Below, piece by piece: positions 34,562 to 42,025 of a stretch of DNA of 64,000 nucleotides (position 1 is its first letter; each line of letters starts with the position of its first letter). The stretch lies in assembly GCF_001429245.1 (NCBI RefSeq), contig NZ_LMJE01000009.1, positions 361,542 to 425,541 on the forward strand, read 5' to 3'. The notes below the pieces were generated by a model. That model was not told where the DNA came from. It saw only the letters and a program-made list of their open reading frames with translations, and made no database searches. This DNA comes from Rhizobium sp. Root274 (lineage in GTDB: Bacteria; Pseudomonadota; Alphaproteobacteria; Rhizobiales; Rhizobiaceae). Made by a program: the position numbers and the translations under genes.

Positions 34562-34577
34562 ATATCAGAAATGATAT
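34562..34577. promoter_or_regulatory. Operator-like palindrome of the HigBA pair
   Basis: ATATCA and TGATAT form a perfect 6-bp dyad around GAAA, 10 bp before the toxin start. It is AT-rich in a GC-rich background and well placed for autoregulation by the XRE antitoxin. Confidence 0.6.
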
Positions 34578-34713
34578 ATCTGTCCAGCGAGCCCTTCACC
34601 ATCCCTTCACCATCCGCCCATATCCCCATCTGCGCCGCCTTCCCTTTAATCCCCCCGTAATCTCCCCCTGCAAGACTGCATCTCAGGTCAACAAAAAACC
34701 AAGAGAAGCAGAT

Positions 34714-35361
34714 ATGACCGACAGGGCAGAAACATGGGTCGCAGGTCTTGCCACGGCACGTGAATATCATCATCCCGAAAATCTCTCTGACCTTCTCGTC
34801 CGGCTGGCCCGCACACGGGACCGCAAGGTGACGATCCGCGACATTGCGATTGCCCTGCAGGATCGCTCCTTTGGCGCCTTTCTCCTGGTCTTTGCCCTTC
34901 CCAATCTCGTGCCGCTCCCGCCCGGCAGCACCTTCATCCTCGGTCTGCCGCTGATTTTCATCGCCTGGCAGATGGCGGCCTCCCCCGGTGGTCGCGTCTT
35001 CTTCCCTGCCCGCGTCGGTGATTACGGCGTCCAGCCGGAAACCTTCGAGGCAATCGTCAACCGACTCGTCCCCTGGATGCGTTGGGCCGAGAAGCTCGTC
35101 ATTCCCCGCTTCTGGCTGTTCGAAAGCCGCTTTGCCGAGCGCCTGATCGGCATACTCGCACTGATCCTGGCGATCGTCGTTTTCCTGCCGATCCCGCTCG
35201 GCAACTGGCCGCCGGCCTTCGCGCTCGCCGTCCTTGGCTTTTCCCATTCCCAGCGTGATGGCCTCGGCGTCATTGTCGGCGCCGCGATTGGCATCCTGTC
35301 ACTCTTGGTCGCAGGCTTTGTCGTCTACACCGCCTGTGCCGTCGTGATGCTGGTCTTTTGA
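34714..35361 (+). CDS. exoD: ExoD family membrane protein
   Basis: A 215-residue ExoD (exopolysaccharide synthesis) family protein, described in Rhizobium as needed for normal exopolysaccharide production and alkali tolerance. Family markers are FGAFLLVFALPNLVPLPPGSTFILGLPLIFIAWQM and the C-terminal hydrophobic helices around LIGILALILAIVVFLPIPLGN. The start is the ATG at 34714; the much longer frame is not supported. The stop overlaps the next start (TGATG), so the formyltransferase-fold gene is translationally coupled. Confidence 0.9.
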   Translation: MTDRAETWVAGLATAREYHHPENLSDLLVRLARTRDRKVTIRDIAIALQDRSFGAFLLVFALPNLVPLPPGSTFILGLPLIFIAWQMAASPGGRVFFPARVGDYGVQPETFEAIVNRLVPWMRWAEKLVIPRFWLFESRFAERLIGILALILAIVVFLPIPLGNWPPAFALAVLGFSHSQRDGLGVIVGAAIGILSLLVAGFVVYTACAVVMLVF

Positions 35362-36158
35362 TGTCGCAAATCACCGACGGAACATACCCGGTGTCCGGGC
35401 GCCCCATCCTCCTGATGACCGCTGGCGGCCTCAACCCGACGCTGGTCGCAGCCGACCTCGCGCGACGCGGCTTCAACATCCACGTTGTTCTCGAACAGCC
35501 GGAAGGCAAGGCCGAAATCACCCGCCGCCGCGCCCGCAAACTCGGCTGGATGGCGGCGCTTGGCCAACTCGGCACGATGATCGCCGCCCGCCTCTTGCGC
35601 CGCCTCGCCAATCGCCGCGTCGCAGCCCTGCTTGCCGCCCATGGTTTCGACAAAACCCTGCCGGAGACGGTCCCGATCCACCCCGTCACCTCGATCAATG
35701 CGCAGGAAACGACAGCGCTCGTCGCGGAGCTAAGCCCCGCTGCCATCCTCCTCGTCTCGACCCGCCTGATGTCATCACGCCAGCTCGCCGCCATGCCGTG
35801 CCCGGTCATCAACCTGCATGCCGGCATAAACCCCACCTATCGCGGCCAGATGGGTGGCTACTGGTCGCTGCGCGAAAACGACCCGCAGAATTTCGGCGCC
35901 ACCCTCCATCTCGTCGATGCCGGCACCGATACCGGCGGCACGCTCTACGAGGTCCGCACCAGCCCATCGAAGGGCGATTTCATCGCGACCTACCCGCTCG
36001 TGCTCACCTTGGCTGCACTCGACATCACCGCTCGCTCAATCGACGACGCCGTGAACGGCACGCTCCGCCCCATCCCGCCCACCGGCCCCTCCGCCCTGCG
36101 CTTTCCGCCCACCCTCTGGTCCTGGATCTGGCACGGCATTGTCTCCCGAATCTGGTAA
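35361..36158 (+). CDS. Formyltransferase-fold protein
   Basis: A 265-residue protein of the formyl transferase (PurN/Fmt-like) superfamily. The catalytic Asn-His pair is in VINLHAGINPTYRGQMGGYWSL and the catalytic Asp in LVDAGTDTGGTLYEVR, so the triad is intact. The N-terminal part (RPILLMTAGGLNPTLVAADLARRGF) is a Rossmann-like fold. Members use 10-formyl-THF as donor or sugar-nucleotide acceptors. Its place just upstream of folate-dependent genes makes a folate one-carbon role attractive, but coupling to exoD equally suggests polysaccharide formylation. It starts at ATG 35361, overlapping the exoD stop. Confidence 0.82.
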   Translation: MSQITDGTYPVSGRPILLMTAGGLNPTLVAADLARRGFNIHVVLEQPEGKAEITRRRARKLGWMAALGQLGTMIAARLLRRLANRRVAALLAAHGFDKTLPETVPIHPVTSINAQETTALVAELSPAAILLVSTRLMSSRQLAAMPCPVINLHAGINPTYRGQMGGYWSLRENDPQNFGATLHLVDAGTDTGGTLYEVRTSPSKGDFIATYPLVLTLAALDITARSIDDAVNGTLRPIPPTGPSALRFPPTLWSWIWHGIVSRIW

Positions 36159-36255
36159 AACGGACCCAAGTCGTTTTTGGCGACTTGCGACGTCGTGAAA
36201 AGCGCAGTCCGGCGAATGCCCCCCGTGCATTCTGCTGGCAAAGGGAGTGAGTGGC

Positions 36256-36558
36256 ATGGCAGACAAGATCGTCGTTTACTGGCGGGATATCCCGGCCCAG
36301 GTGATCGTTAAACAGGGTCGCAAATCGGCCAAGCGCGAGCTGTCGCTGCGCTTCACCGAGGCCATCGACATGGCCGCCATGCGCACGGGCGCTGCCGAAA
36401 CCGACGCCTATCTCGCCGACTGGCGCAAGGCCGATCCGGTCCCCGTCGGCGACGACATGGAAGCCGAGGCCGAAGCCGCTGCCGCCGAAATCGAAGCCGC
36501 CTATGACAAGGCCCGCCTCGTTGCCCTCGTCCATGCCGGAGGCCGCGACAATGGGTGA
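36256..36558 (+). CDS. Small 'virulence factor'-domain protein of the methyl-transfer locus
   Basis: A 100-residue protein recognised as the conserved domain that databases call 'virulence factor' (MADKIVVYWRDIPAQVIVKQGRKSAKRELS at the start). The name is historical and does not imply pathogenicity here. It has a beta-rich N-terminal half with conserved W-R-D-I-P and an acidic, alanine-rich helical second half. An AGGGAG site precedes ATG 36256. Its last eight bases overlap the MTHFR-C-domain gene, so the two are tightly coupled and probably form one complex in one-carbon metabolism. Family assignment is from memory of the motif. Confidence 0.65.
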   Translation: MADKIVVYWRDIPAQVIVKQGRKSAKRELSLRFTEAIDMAAMRTGAAETDAYLADWRKADPVPVGDDMEAEAEAAAAEIEAAYDKARLVALVHAGGRDNG

Positions 36559-37150
36559 ACCCAAGCTCGTCGATCCCGGTCCGCCGAAGAAGGGCAATGC
36601 CGCCCCTGCCGCCAAGGCCGCCACCGGCGCCTTCACGCCGTCAGGCGTATCGCCCAACCGCCGCGCCCGCCGTTCCTATACGATCCGGCTCTGGGCCGTC
36701 AGGAATTCGCGATTCCTCGAATGGTTCTACCGCAACTTCGCCAATGCCTTCCTCTTCCTCCATCCGGTCTGGAAGAAGCTCGGCTATAACCGCGTCGAGA
36801 CCCCGATCACCTTTGTCGAGCGCAATGTAAAGGGCCTACTCTTCGACTGTCGCATGTGCGGCCAGTGTGTGCTGTCCTCGACCGGCATGTCCTGCCCGAT
36901 GAACTGTCCCAAGCAGCTGCGCAACGGACCCTGCGGCGGTGTGAGGGCGAACGGCAATTGCGAGGTCGAGCCGGACATGCCCTGCGTCTGGGTCCAGGCT
37001 TGGAGCGGCTCGCGCAACATGGTCGCGGGCGACGCGATCCTGAAAGTGCAGAAGCCGGTCAACCAGTCGCTGCGCGAGACGTCCTCCTGGCTGCGGGTCA
37101 CCGCAGAAGCCGCTGCAGAGCGGGAAAAGAATTCGGCAAAGGAAGCCTGA
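36551..37150 (+). CDS. MTHFR C-terminal-domain Cys-rich protein
   Basis: A 199-residue protein with the zinc- or cluster-binding domain found in or next to atypical methylene-THF reductases. Cysteines at 100, 103, 106, 115, 119, 128, 137 and 145 lie in CRMCGQCVLSSTGMSCPMNC, GPCGGV, NCEVE and PCVW. These suggest one or more Fe-S clusters or zinc sites. A basic N-terminal half precedes (RRARRSYTIRLWAVRNSRFLE). The start overlaps the preceding gene by 8 bp and the MetF-like gene begins 3 bp after its stop. The tight trio suggests a multi-subunit reductase working with the MetF-like subunit, perhaps passing electrons from methyl-THF oxidation. Confidence 0.83.
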   Translation: MGEPKLVDPGPPKKGNAAPAAKAATGAFTPSGVSPNRRARRSYTIRLWAVRNSRFLEWFYRNFANAFLFLHPVWKKLGYNRVETPITFVERNVKGLLFDCRMCGQCVLSSTGMSCPMNCPKQLRNGPCGGVRANGNCEVEPDMPCVWVQAWSGSRNMVAGDAILKVQKPVNQSLRETSSWLRVTAEAAAEREKNSAKEA

Positions 37151-37152
37151 GC

Positions 37153-38250
37153 ATGGCCCATATCGATGAAAACCCGCTCGGTCCGCATCTGCCGCTCGAT
37201 CCCCTACCCGGCCATTCCTCCCTCGGCCGCCTGGAGCGCGTGCTCCGTCGCGGCGAATTCGCCGTCACAGCCGAGCTTAACCCGCCGGACAGCGCCGATC
37301 CGGAAGACGTCTATGAGCGGGCAAAGATCTTCGACGGCTGGGTCGACGGCATCAACGCCGTCGATGCCTCCGGCGCCAATTGCCACATGTCCTCGGTCGG
37401 CATCTGCGCGCTGCTCACCCGCATGGGCTACGCGCCGATCATGCAGATCGCCTGCCGCGACAAGAACCGCATCGCCATCCAGGGCGACGTGCTGGGGGCG
37501 GCCGCCATGGGCGTTGCCAACATCATGTGCCTGACCGGCGATGGGGTACAGGCCGGCGACCAGCCGGGTGCCAAGCCCGTCTTCGACCTCGACTGCATGT
37601 CGCTTCTGGAAACCGTCCGCACCATGCGCGACCAGTCGAAATTCCTCTCCGGCCGCAAGCTGACCACCCCGCCCAAGGTTTTCCTCGGCGCCGCCATCAA
37701 CCCCTTCGCCCCGCCTTACGATTTCCGCCCCTATCGCCTGGGCAAGAAAATCGAGGCCGGCGCGCAGTTCGTCCAGAGCCAGTATTGCTTCGACGTGCCG
37801 ATGTTCCGCGATTACATGGCGAAGGTCCGCGACCTGGGCTTCCACGAGAAATGCTACATCCTGGTTGGCGTCGGCCCGCTCGCCTCCGCCAAGACCGCCA
37901 AGTGGATCCGCTCCAACGTTCCCGGCATCCATATCCCTGACTCGGTCATCGCCCGCCTCGAAGGCGCGCAGGATCAAAAAAAGGAAGGCAAGCAGCTCTG
38001 CATCGACATCATCAATGAGGTGAAGGAGATCGAAGGCGTCTCCGGCGTCCATGTCATGGCCTATCGCCAGGAGGAATATGTCGCCGAGATCGTCCACGAG
38101 TCCGGCGTCCTGAAGGGCCGCAAGCCCTGGAAGCGCGAGCATGTGCGCAGCGACGACATGGCCGCCGAGCGCATGCGCGAGATCGGGGCAGATCCGGTGC
38201 AGGACCAGCAGGAACTCGCCGGCCGCGCCGCCCATCCCCAGGCGCACTGA
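37153..38250 (+). CDS. Methylenetetrahydrofolate reductase (MetF-like)
   Basis: A 365-residue TIM-barrel protein of the methylene-THF reductase family. The N-terminal strand and active-site region read FAVTAELNPPDSADPEDVYERA. Further family segments are CRDKNRIAIQGDVLGAAAMGVANIMCLTGDGVQAGDQ and FLGAAINPFAPPYDF, equivalent to the FAD and folate binding loops. Context suggests it runs in the oxidative direction here, turning methyl-THF made by corrinoid transfer into methylene-THF. It begins 3 bp after the Cys-rich partner gene and is longer than E. coli MetF (about 296). A TTG-started methyltransferase gene follows after 84 bp. Confidence 0.88.
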   Translation: MAHIDENPLGPHLPLDPLPGHSSLGRLERVLRRGEFAVTAELNPPDSADPEDVYERAKIFDGWVDGINAVDASGANCHMSSVGICALLTRMGYAPIMQIACRDKNRIAIQGDVLGAAAMGVANIMCLTGDGVQAGDQPGAKPVFDLDCMSLLETVRTMRDQSKFLSGRKLTTPPKVFLGAAINPFAPPYDFRPYRLGKKIEAGAQFVQSQYCFDVPMFRDYMAKVRDLGFHEKCYILVGVGPLASAKTAKWIRSNVPGIHIPDSVIARLEGAQDQKKEGKQLCIDIINEVKEIEGVSGVHVMAYRQEEYVAEIVHESGVLKGRKPWKREHVRSDDMAAERMREIGADPVQDQQELAGRAAHPQAH

Positions 38251-38334
38251 GCCACAAGCATTGATTTTTCCCGGCATTTGCCTGCACATCCCATTCTCGC
38301 CGCGCAACAGCCGGCACCGACCGGAGGACTGAAA

Positions 38335-39297
38335 TTGACCCGCACCATCGTCGCATCCGCCACCAAGGAAATCATCATCGGCTTCGATCAGCCCTTCTGC
38401 GTGATCGGCGAGCGCATCAACCCGACCGGCCGTAAGAAACTCGCCGCCGAGATGATCGAGGGCAATTTCGACACCGTCATCAAGGATGCGCTGGAACAGG
38501 TCGCCGCCGGCGCCACCATGCTCGACGTCAATGCCGGCGTTACCTCGGTCAACCCGAACGAGACGGAGCCGGGCCTGCTGGTCAAGACCATGGAGATCGT
38601 CCAGGGCCTGGTCGATGTTCCCTTGTCGATCGACTCATCCGTCACCGCCGCGATCGAGGCGGCCCTGAAGGTCGCCAAGGGCCGCCCGCTGGTCAATTCC
38701 GTCACCGGTGAGGAAGAAAAGCTCGAAGCCATCCTGCCGCTCTGCGCCAAGTATAACGTGCCCGTCGTCGCCATCTCCAACGACGAAACCGGCATTTCGA
38801 TGGACCCCGACGTCCGCTTTGCCGTCGCCAAGAAGATCGTTGAACGCGCCATGGATTACGGCATCAAGCCTGAGGACGTCGTCGTCGACCCGCTCGTCAT
38901 GCCGATCGGCGCGCTGGGTGACGCCGGCCGTCAGGTCTTCCAGCTGCTCCACCGCCTGCGCAACGAACTCAAGGTCAACACCACCTGTGGCCTCTCCAAC
39001 ATCTCCTTCGGCCTGCCGCACCGCCACGGCATCAATGCCGGCTTCATCCCCATGGTCATCGGCGCCGGCATGACATCGGCCATCATGAACCCCTGCCGCC
39101 CGCAGGAAATGGAAGCCGTGCGCGCCGCCAACGTTCTGAACGGCACCGACCCCAACTGCGGCAACTGGATCATGACCTACCGCGACCACAAACCCGCCGA
39201 AGCCGGCGCCCCCGCCTCGACCGCAGCCCCAGGTGCCTCGAGCGGTCGCCGCGGCGGTCGCGCGGGCCGGGCGGGTGCGGGCGCTGCGACGGAGTAA
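38335..39297 (+). CDS. Methyl-THF:corrinoid methyltransferase (pterin-binding family)
   Basis: A 320-residue pterin-binding TIM-barrel protein related to AcsE/MtgA and to the folate module of MetH. It moves a methyl group between corrinoid protein and tetrahydrofolate. Hallmarks are VIGERINPTGRKKL, ATMLDVNAGVTSVNP, PLSIDSSVTAAIEAAL and NTTCGLSNISFGLPHRHGIN (the N-x-S-FG pterin site). The start appears to be TTG at 38335, six bases after a perfect GGAGGA; no ATG fits. The C-terminal 20 residues are a Gly/Arg/Ala-rich tail (GRRGGRAGRAGAG) beyond the fold. It links the corrinoid protein to the MetF-like enzyme. Confidence 0.9.
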   Translation: MTRTIVASATKEIIIGFDQPFCVIGERINPTGRKKLAAEMIEGNFDTVIKDALEQVAAGATMLDVNAGVTSVNPNETEPGLLVKTMEIVQGLVDVPLSIDSSVTAAIEAALKVAKGRPLVNSVTGEEEKLEAILPLCAKYNVPVVAISNDETGISMDPDVRFAVAKKIVERAMDYGIKPEDVVVDPLVMPIGALGDAGRQVFQLLHRLRNELKVNTTCGLSNISFGLPHRHGINAGFIPMVIGAGMTSAIMNPCRPQEMEAVRAANVLNGTDPNCGNWIMTYRDHKPAEAGAPASTAAPGASSGRRGGRAGRAGAGAATE

Positions 39298-39353
39298 CGT
39301 TCACGCACCCCTCCCGTTTTACATTTGCCTATACAAACGTGTAGTATGAATAG

Positions 39354-39641
39354 ATGAAACGAGCGATCTGCGGTTTCGATTGGGACAGCGGCAATTGGCC
39401 GAAATGCGCCAAGCATGGCCTGACGAAACCGGAGATCGAGCAGGTGTTCATGAGAACGCCATCGGTCTACCCCGACCCCACGGTTGGTGAAGAGCGAAAG
39501 CGTGCAATCGGAACCACTGCAGAAGGCCGCTATGTCTTCGTCGTCTTCACCCTGCGCGAGATCGAGTTCGGCACTCTCATCCGGCCGATCAGCGCGCGAT
39601 ACATGCACGAGCGGGAGATTAGGCGCTATGAGCAACGGTAA
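39354..39641 (+). CDS. brnT: BrnT-family toxin
   Basis: A 95-residue BrnT (DUF497) ribonuclease toxin. It begins with the family opening FDWDSGNWPKCAKHGLTKPEIEQVF and has the central GRYVFVVFTLREIEFGTLIRPISARYMHEREIRRYE, including the conserved R-P-I-S-A-R. The toxin cleaves RNA and is neutralised by BrnA. The antitoxin frame overlaps its end by 14 bp. The pair sits between two genes of the corrinoid pathway that are normally neighbours, and is probably an insertion tolerated because the module drives its own expression. Confidence 0.92.
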   Translation: MKRAICGFDWDSGNWPKCAKHGLTKPEIEQVFMRTPSVYPDPTVGEERKRAIGTTAEGRYVFVVFTLREIEFGTLIRPISARYMHEREIRRYEQR

Positions 39642-39888
39642 AGGCAAGCAGATGCCGGTTCTGCATTCCGACGAAGAGGCAGAAGCCTTCGTCGACAACG
39701 CAGACCTTTCCGCATACGACCTGTCCGGCTTTCAGCCGGTCCAGTTCGAATTCGAGAAGAAGTCGGCACAACTGAACATGCGACTCCCGGAAGCCCTTCT
39801 TTCGGCGGTCAAGGCAAAGGCACAGGAGCGAGGCATTCCCTACACCCGCCTGATCCGGGAAGCGCTTGAAAAGACCGTTGCAAAATAA
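39628..39888 (+). CDS. BrnA-like ribbon-helix-helix antitoxin
   Basis: An 86-residue antitoxin overlapping brnT by 14 bp. The C-terminal region (QLNMRLPEALLSAVKAKAQERGIPYTRLIREALEKTV) is a ribbon-helix-helix DNA-binding motif of the CopG/BrnA type. The acidic N-terminal half (SDEEAEAFVDNADLSAYD) is the likely toxin-binding part. It would repress the brnTA promoter around 39330-39353. Confidence 0.88.
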   Translation: MSNGKGKQMPVLHSDEEAEAFVDNADLSAYDLSGFQPVQFEFEKKSAQLNMRLPEALLSAVKAKAQERGIPYTRLIREALEKTVAK

Positions 39889-39947
39889 GCCGACGCAGAT
39901 CGAACGAGCATAACACCGGGGATCGCCCCACATATCGAAAGACCCTG

Positions 39948-41981
39948 ATGACCGAGACCACCGATCCCCTCGTCCTCTTCATGCCCTCCGGCAAGCGTGG
40001 CCATTTCCCCGTCGGCACCTCCGTGCTGGAGGCGGCCCGCACGCTCGGCGTCTATGTCGAGAGCGTCTGCGGCGGCCGTGCCACCTGCGGGCGCTGCCAG
40101 ATCGAGGTCCAGGAAGGCCATTTCGCCAAACACGGCGTCACCTCCTCCAACGATCACATATCGCCCGTCGGTCCGAAGGAAGAGCGCTACGACCGCGTGC
40201 GCGGCCTCCCCGAGGGACGCCGCCTCTCCTGCTCGGCCACCATCCAGGGCGATCTCGTCGTCGATGTGCCGCAGGATACCGTGGTCAATGCCCAGGTCGT
40301 GCGCAAGGCGGCCTCCGACCGCGTCATCGAGCGCAACCCCGCCGTCCATCTCTGTTACGTCGAGGTCGACGAACCCGACATGCACAAGCCGCTGGGCGAT
40401 CTCGATCGCATGAAGGTCATGCTGGAAAAGGACTGGGGCTATACCGACCTGCAGATCGAACCCTATCTCCTGCCGCTGGCGCAAAAACTCCTGCGCAAGG
40501 AGAATTTCACCGTCACCGCCGCCATCCACCGCGACAGCGAAACCTCGCGCCCGACCGTCATTGCCCTCTGGCCCGGCCTGCACAACGAGGCCTATGGCAT
40601 CGCCTGCGATATCGGCTCGACGACGATTGCCATGCATCTCGTCTCGCTGCTCTCGGGCCGCATCGTCGCCTCCTCGGGCGCCTCCAACCCGCAGATCCGC
40701 TTTGGCGAGGATCTGATGAGCCGCGTCTCCTATGTGATGATGAACCCCGATGGCCGCGAAGCCATGACCAAGGCCGTCCGCCAGGCCGTCTCCGATCTCG
40801 TCGACCAAGTCTGCGCGTCCGGCGGCGTCACGAGAACCGACATCCTCGACTCGGTCTTCGTCGCCAACCCGATCATGCACCACCTCTTCCTCGGCATCGA
40901 CCCGACCGAGCTCGGCCAGGCGCCCTTCGCGCTTGCCGTGTCAGGCGCGATCTCCTGCAAAGCCTTGGACATCGAGCTGTCGCTCAACCCCGGCGCCCGC
41001 ACCTATCTGCTCCCCTGCATCGCCGGCCATGTCGGTGCTGACGCCGCCGGCGCCACGCTCTCGGAAGGTCCGCACCGCCAGGACAAGATGATGCTGATGG
41101 TTGATGTCGGCACCAATGCCGAGATCGTGCTTGGTAACCGTGAACGCACGGTTGCCGCTTCGTCCCCGACAGGCCCAGCCTTCGAAGGCGCTGAAATCTC
41201 CTGCGGCCAGCGCGCCGCGCCCGGCGCCATCGAGCGCGTCCGCATCGACCCGGAGACGCTGGAACCCCGTTTCAAGGTGATCGGCGTAGACCAGTGGTCA
41301 AACGAGGAAGGTTTCACAGAGGCCGCCGAAAAGACCGGCATCACCGGCATCTGCGGCTCGGCGATCATCGAAGTCGTCGCCGAAATGTATCTCTCCGGCG
41401 TCATCTCGACCGACGGCGTCGTCGATGGCGCGATGGCTGCCAAAAGCCCACGCATCCTCGAAAACGGCCGCACCTTCTCCTACCTGCTGCATGACGGCGC
41501 CCAGAAGATCACGGTGACGCAAAACGACGTCCGCGCCATCCAGCTCGCCAAGGCAGCCCTTTACGCCGGCATCAAGCTCCTGATGGAAAAGCTCGACGTC
41601 GAAACCGTCGACACCATCCGCTTCGCCGGCGCCTTCGGCTCCTTCATCGATCCGAAATACGCGATGGTGCTCGGCCTCATCCCCGATTGCGAACTCTCGG
41701 AAGTCAAAGCCGTCGGCAACGCCGCCGGCACCGGCGCGCTGATGGCCCTCCTCAACCGCGACCACCGCCGCGAAATCGAGCACACCGTCACCCGCATCGA
41801 AAAGATCGAGACGGCGCTAGAGCCGCACTTCCAGCAGCTCTTCATCGACGCCATGGCGCTCCCCAACAAGGTTGATCCCTTCCCGAAGCTTTCGAGCGTC
41901 GTGACGCTGCCAGAGCGGAAGGTGCTGGCGGAGGGGGATGGCGAAAGCGGCGGACGGAGACGGCGGAGGTCGAGGGAGTAG
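39948..41981 (+). CDS. ASKHA-domain reductive activator of corrinoid proteins (2Fe-2S)
   Basis: A 677-residue protein of the RamA/RACo class in its ferredoxin-fused form. It returns accidentally oxidised Co(II) corrinoid to the active Co(I) state using ATP and an electron donor. The N-terminal plant-type 2Fe-2S domain has Cys41, 47, 50 and 95 (ESVCGGRATCGRC). The ASKHA/DUF4445 region has nucleotide-binding segments ACDIGSTTIAMHLV near 225 and MVDVGTNAEIVLG near 385, and a late FAGAFGSFIDPKYA. The C terminus ends in an Arg-rich tail (GGRRRRRSRE). It is separated from the methyl-THF methyltransferase only by the brnTA pair. The 4Fe-4S protein at 29.3 kb could be its donor. Confidence 0.93.
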   Translation: MTETTDPLVLFMPSGKRGHFPVGTSVLEAARTLGVYVESVCGGRATCGRCQIEVQEGHFAKHGVTSSNDHISPVGPKEERYDRVRGLPEGRRLSCSATIQGDLVVDVPQDTVVNAQVVRKAASDRVIERNPAVHLCYVEVDEPDMHKPLGDLDRMKVMLEKDWGYTDLQIEPYLLPLAQKLLRKENFTVTAAIHRDSETSRPTVIALWPGLHNEAYGIACDIGSTTIAMHLVSLLSGRIVASSGASNPQIRFGEDLMSRVSYVMMNPDGREAMTKAVRQAVSDLVDQVCASGGVTRTDILDSVFVANPIMHHLFLGIDPTELGQAPFALAVSGAISCKALDIELSLNPGARTYLLPCIAGHVGADAAGATLSEGPHRQDKMMLMVDVGTNAEIVLGNRERTVAASSPTGPAFEGAEISCGQRAAPGAIERVRIDPETLEPRFKVIGVDQWSNEEGFTEAAEKTGITGICGSAIIEVVAEMYLSGVISTDGVVDGAMAAKSPRILENGRTFSYLLHDGAQKITVTQNDVRAIQLAKAALYAGIKLLMEKLDVETVDTIRFAGAFGSFIDPKYAMVLGLIPDCELSEVKAVGNAAGTGALMALLNRDHRREIEHTVTRIEKIETALEPHFQQLFIDAMALPNKVDPFPKLSSVVTLPERKVLAEGDGESGGRRRRRSRE

Positions 41982-42025
41982 GCTTGTGAGGCGCAAACAT
42001 TGTGGCGCCCTTGACGCCTCTCGCC

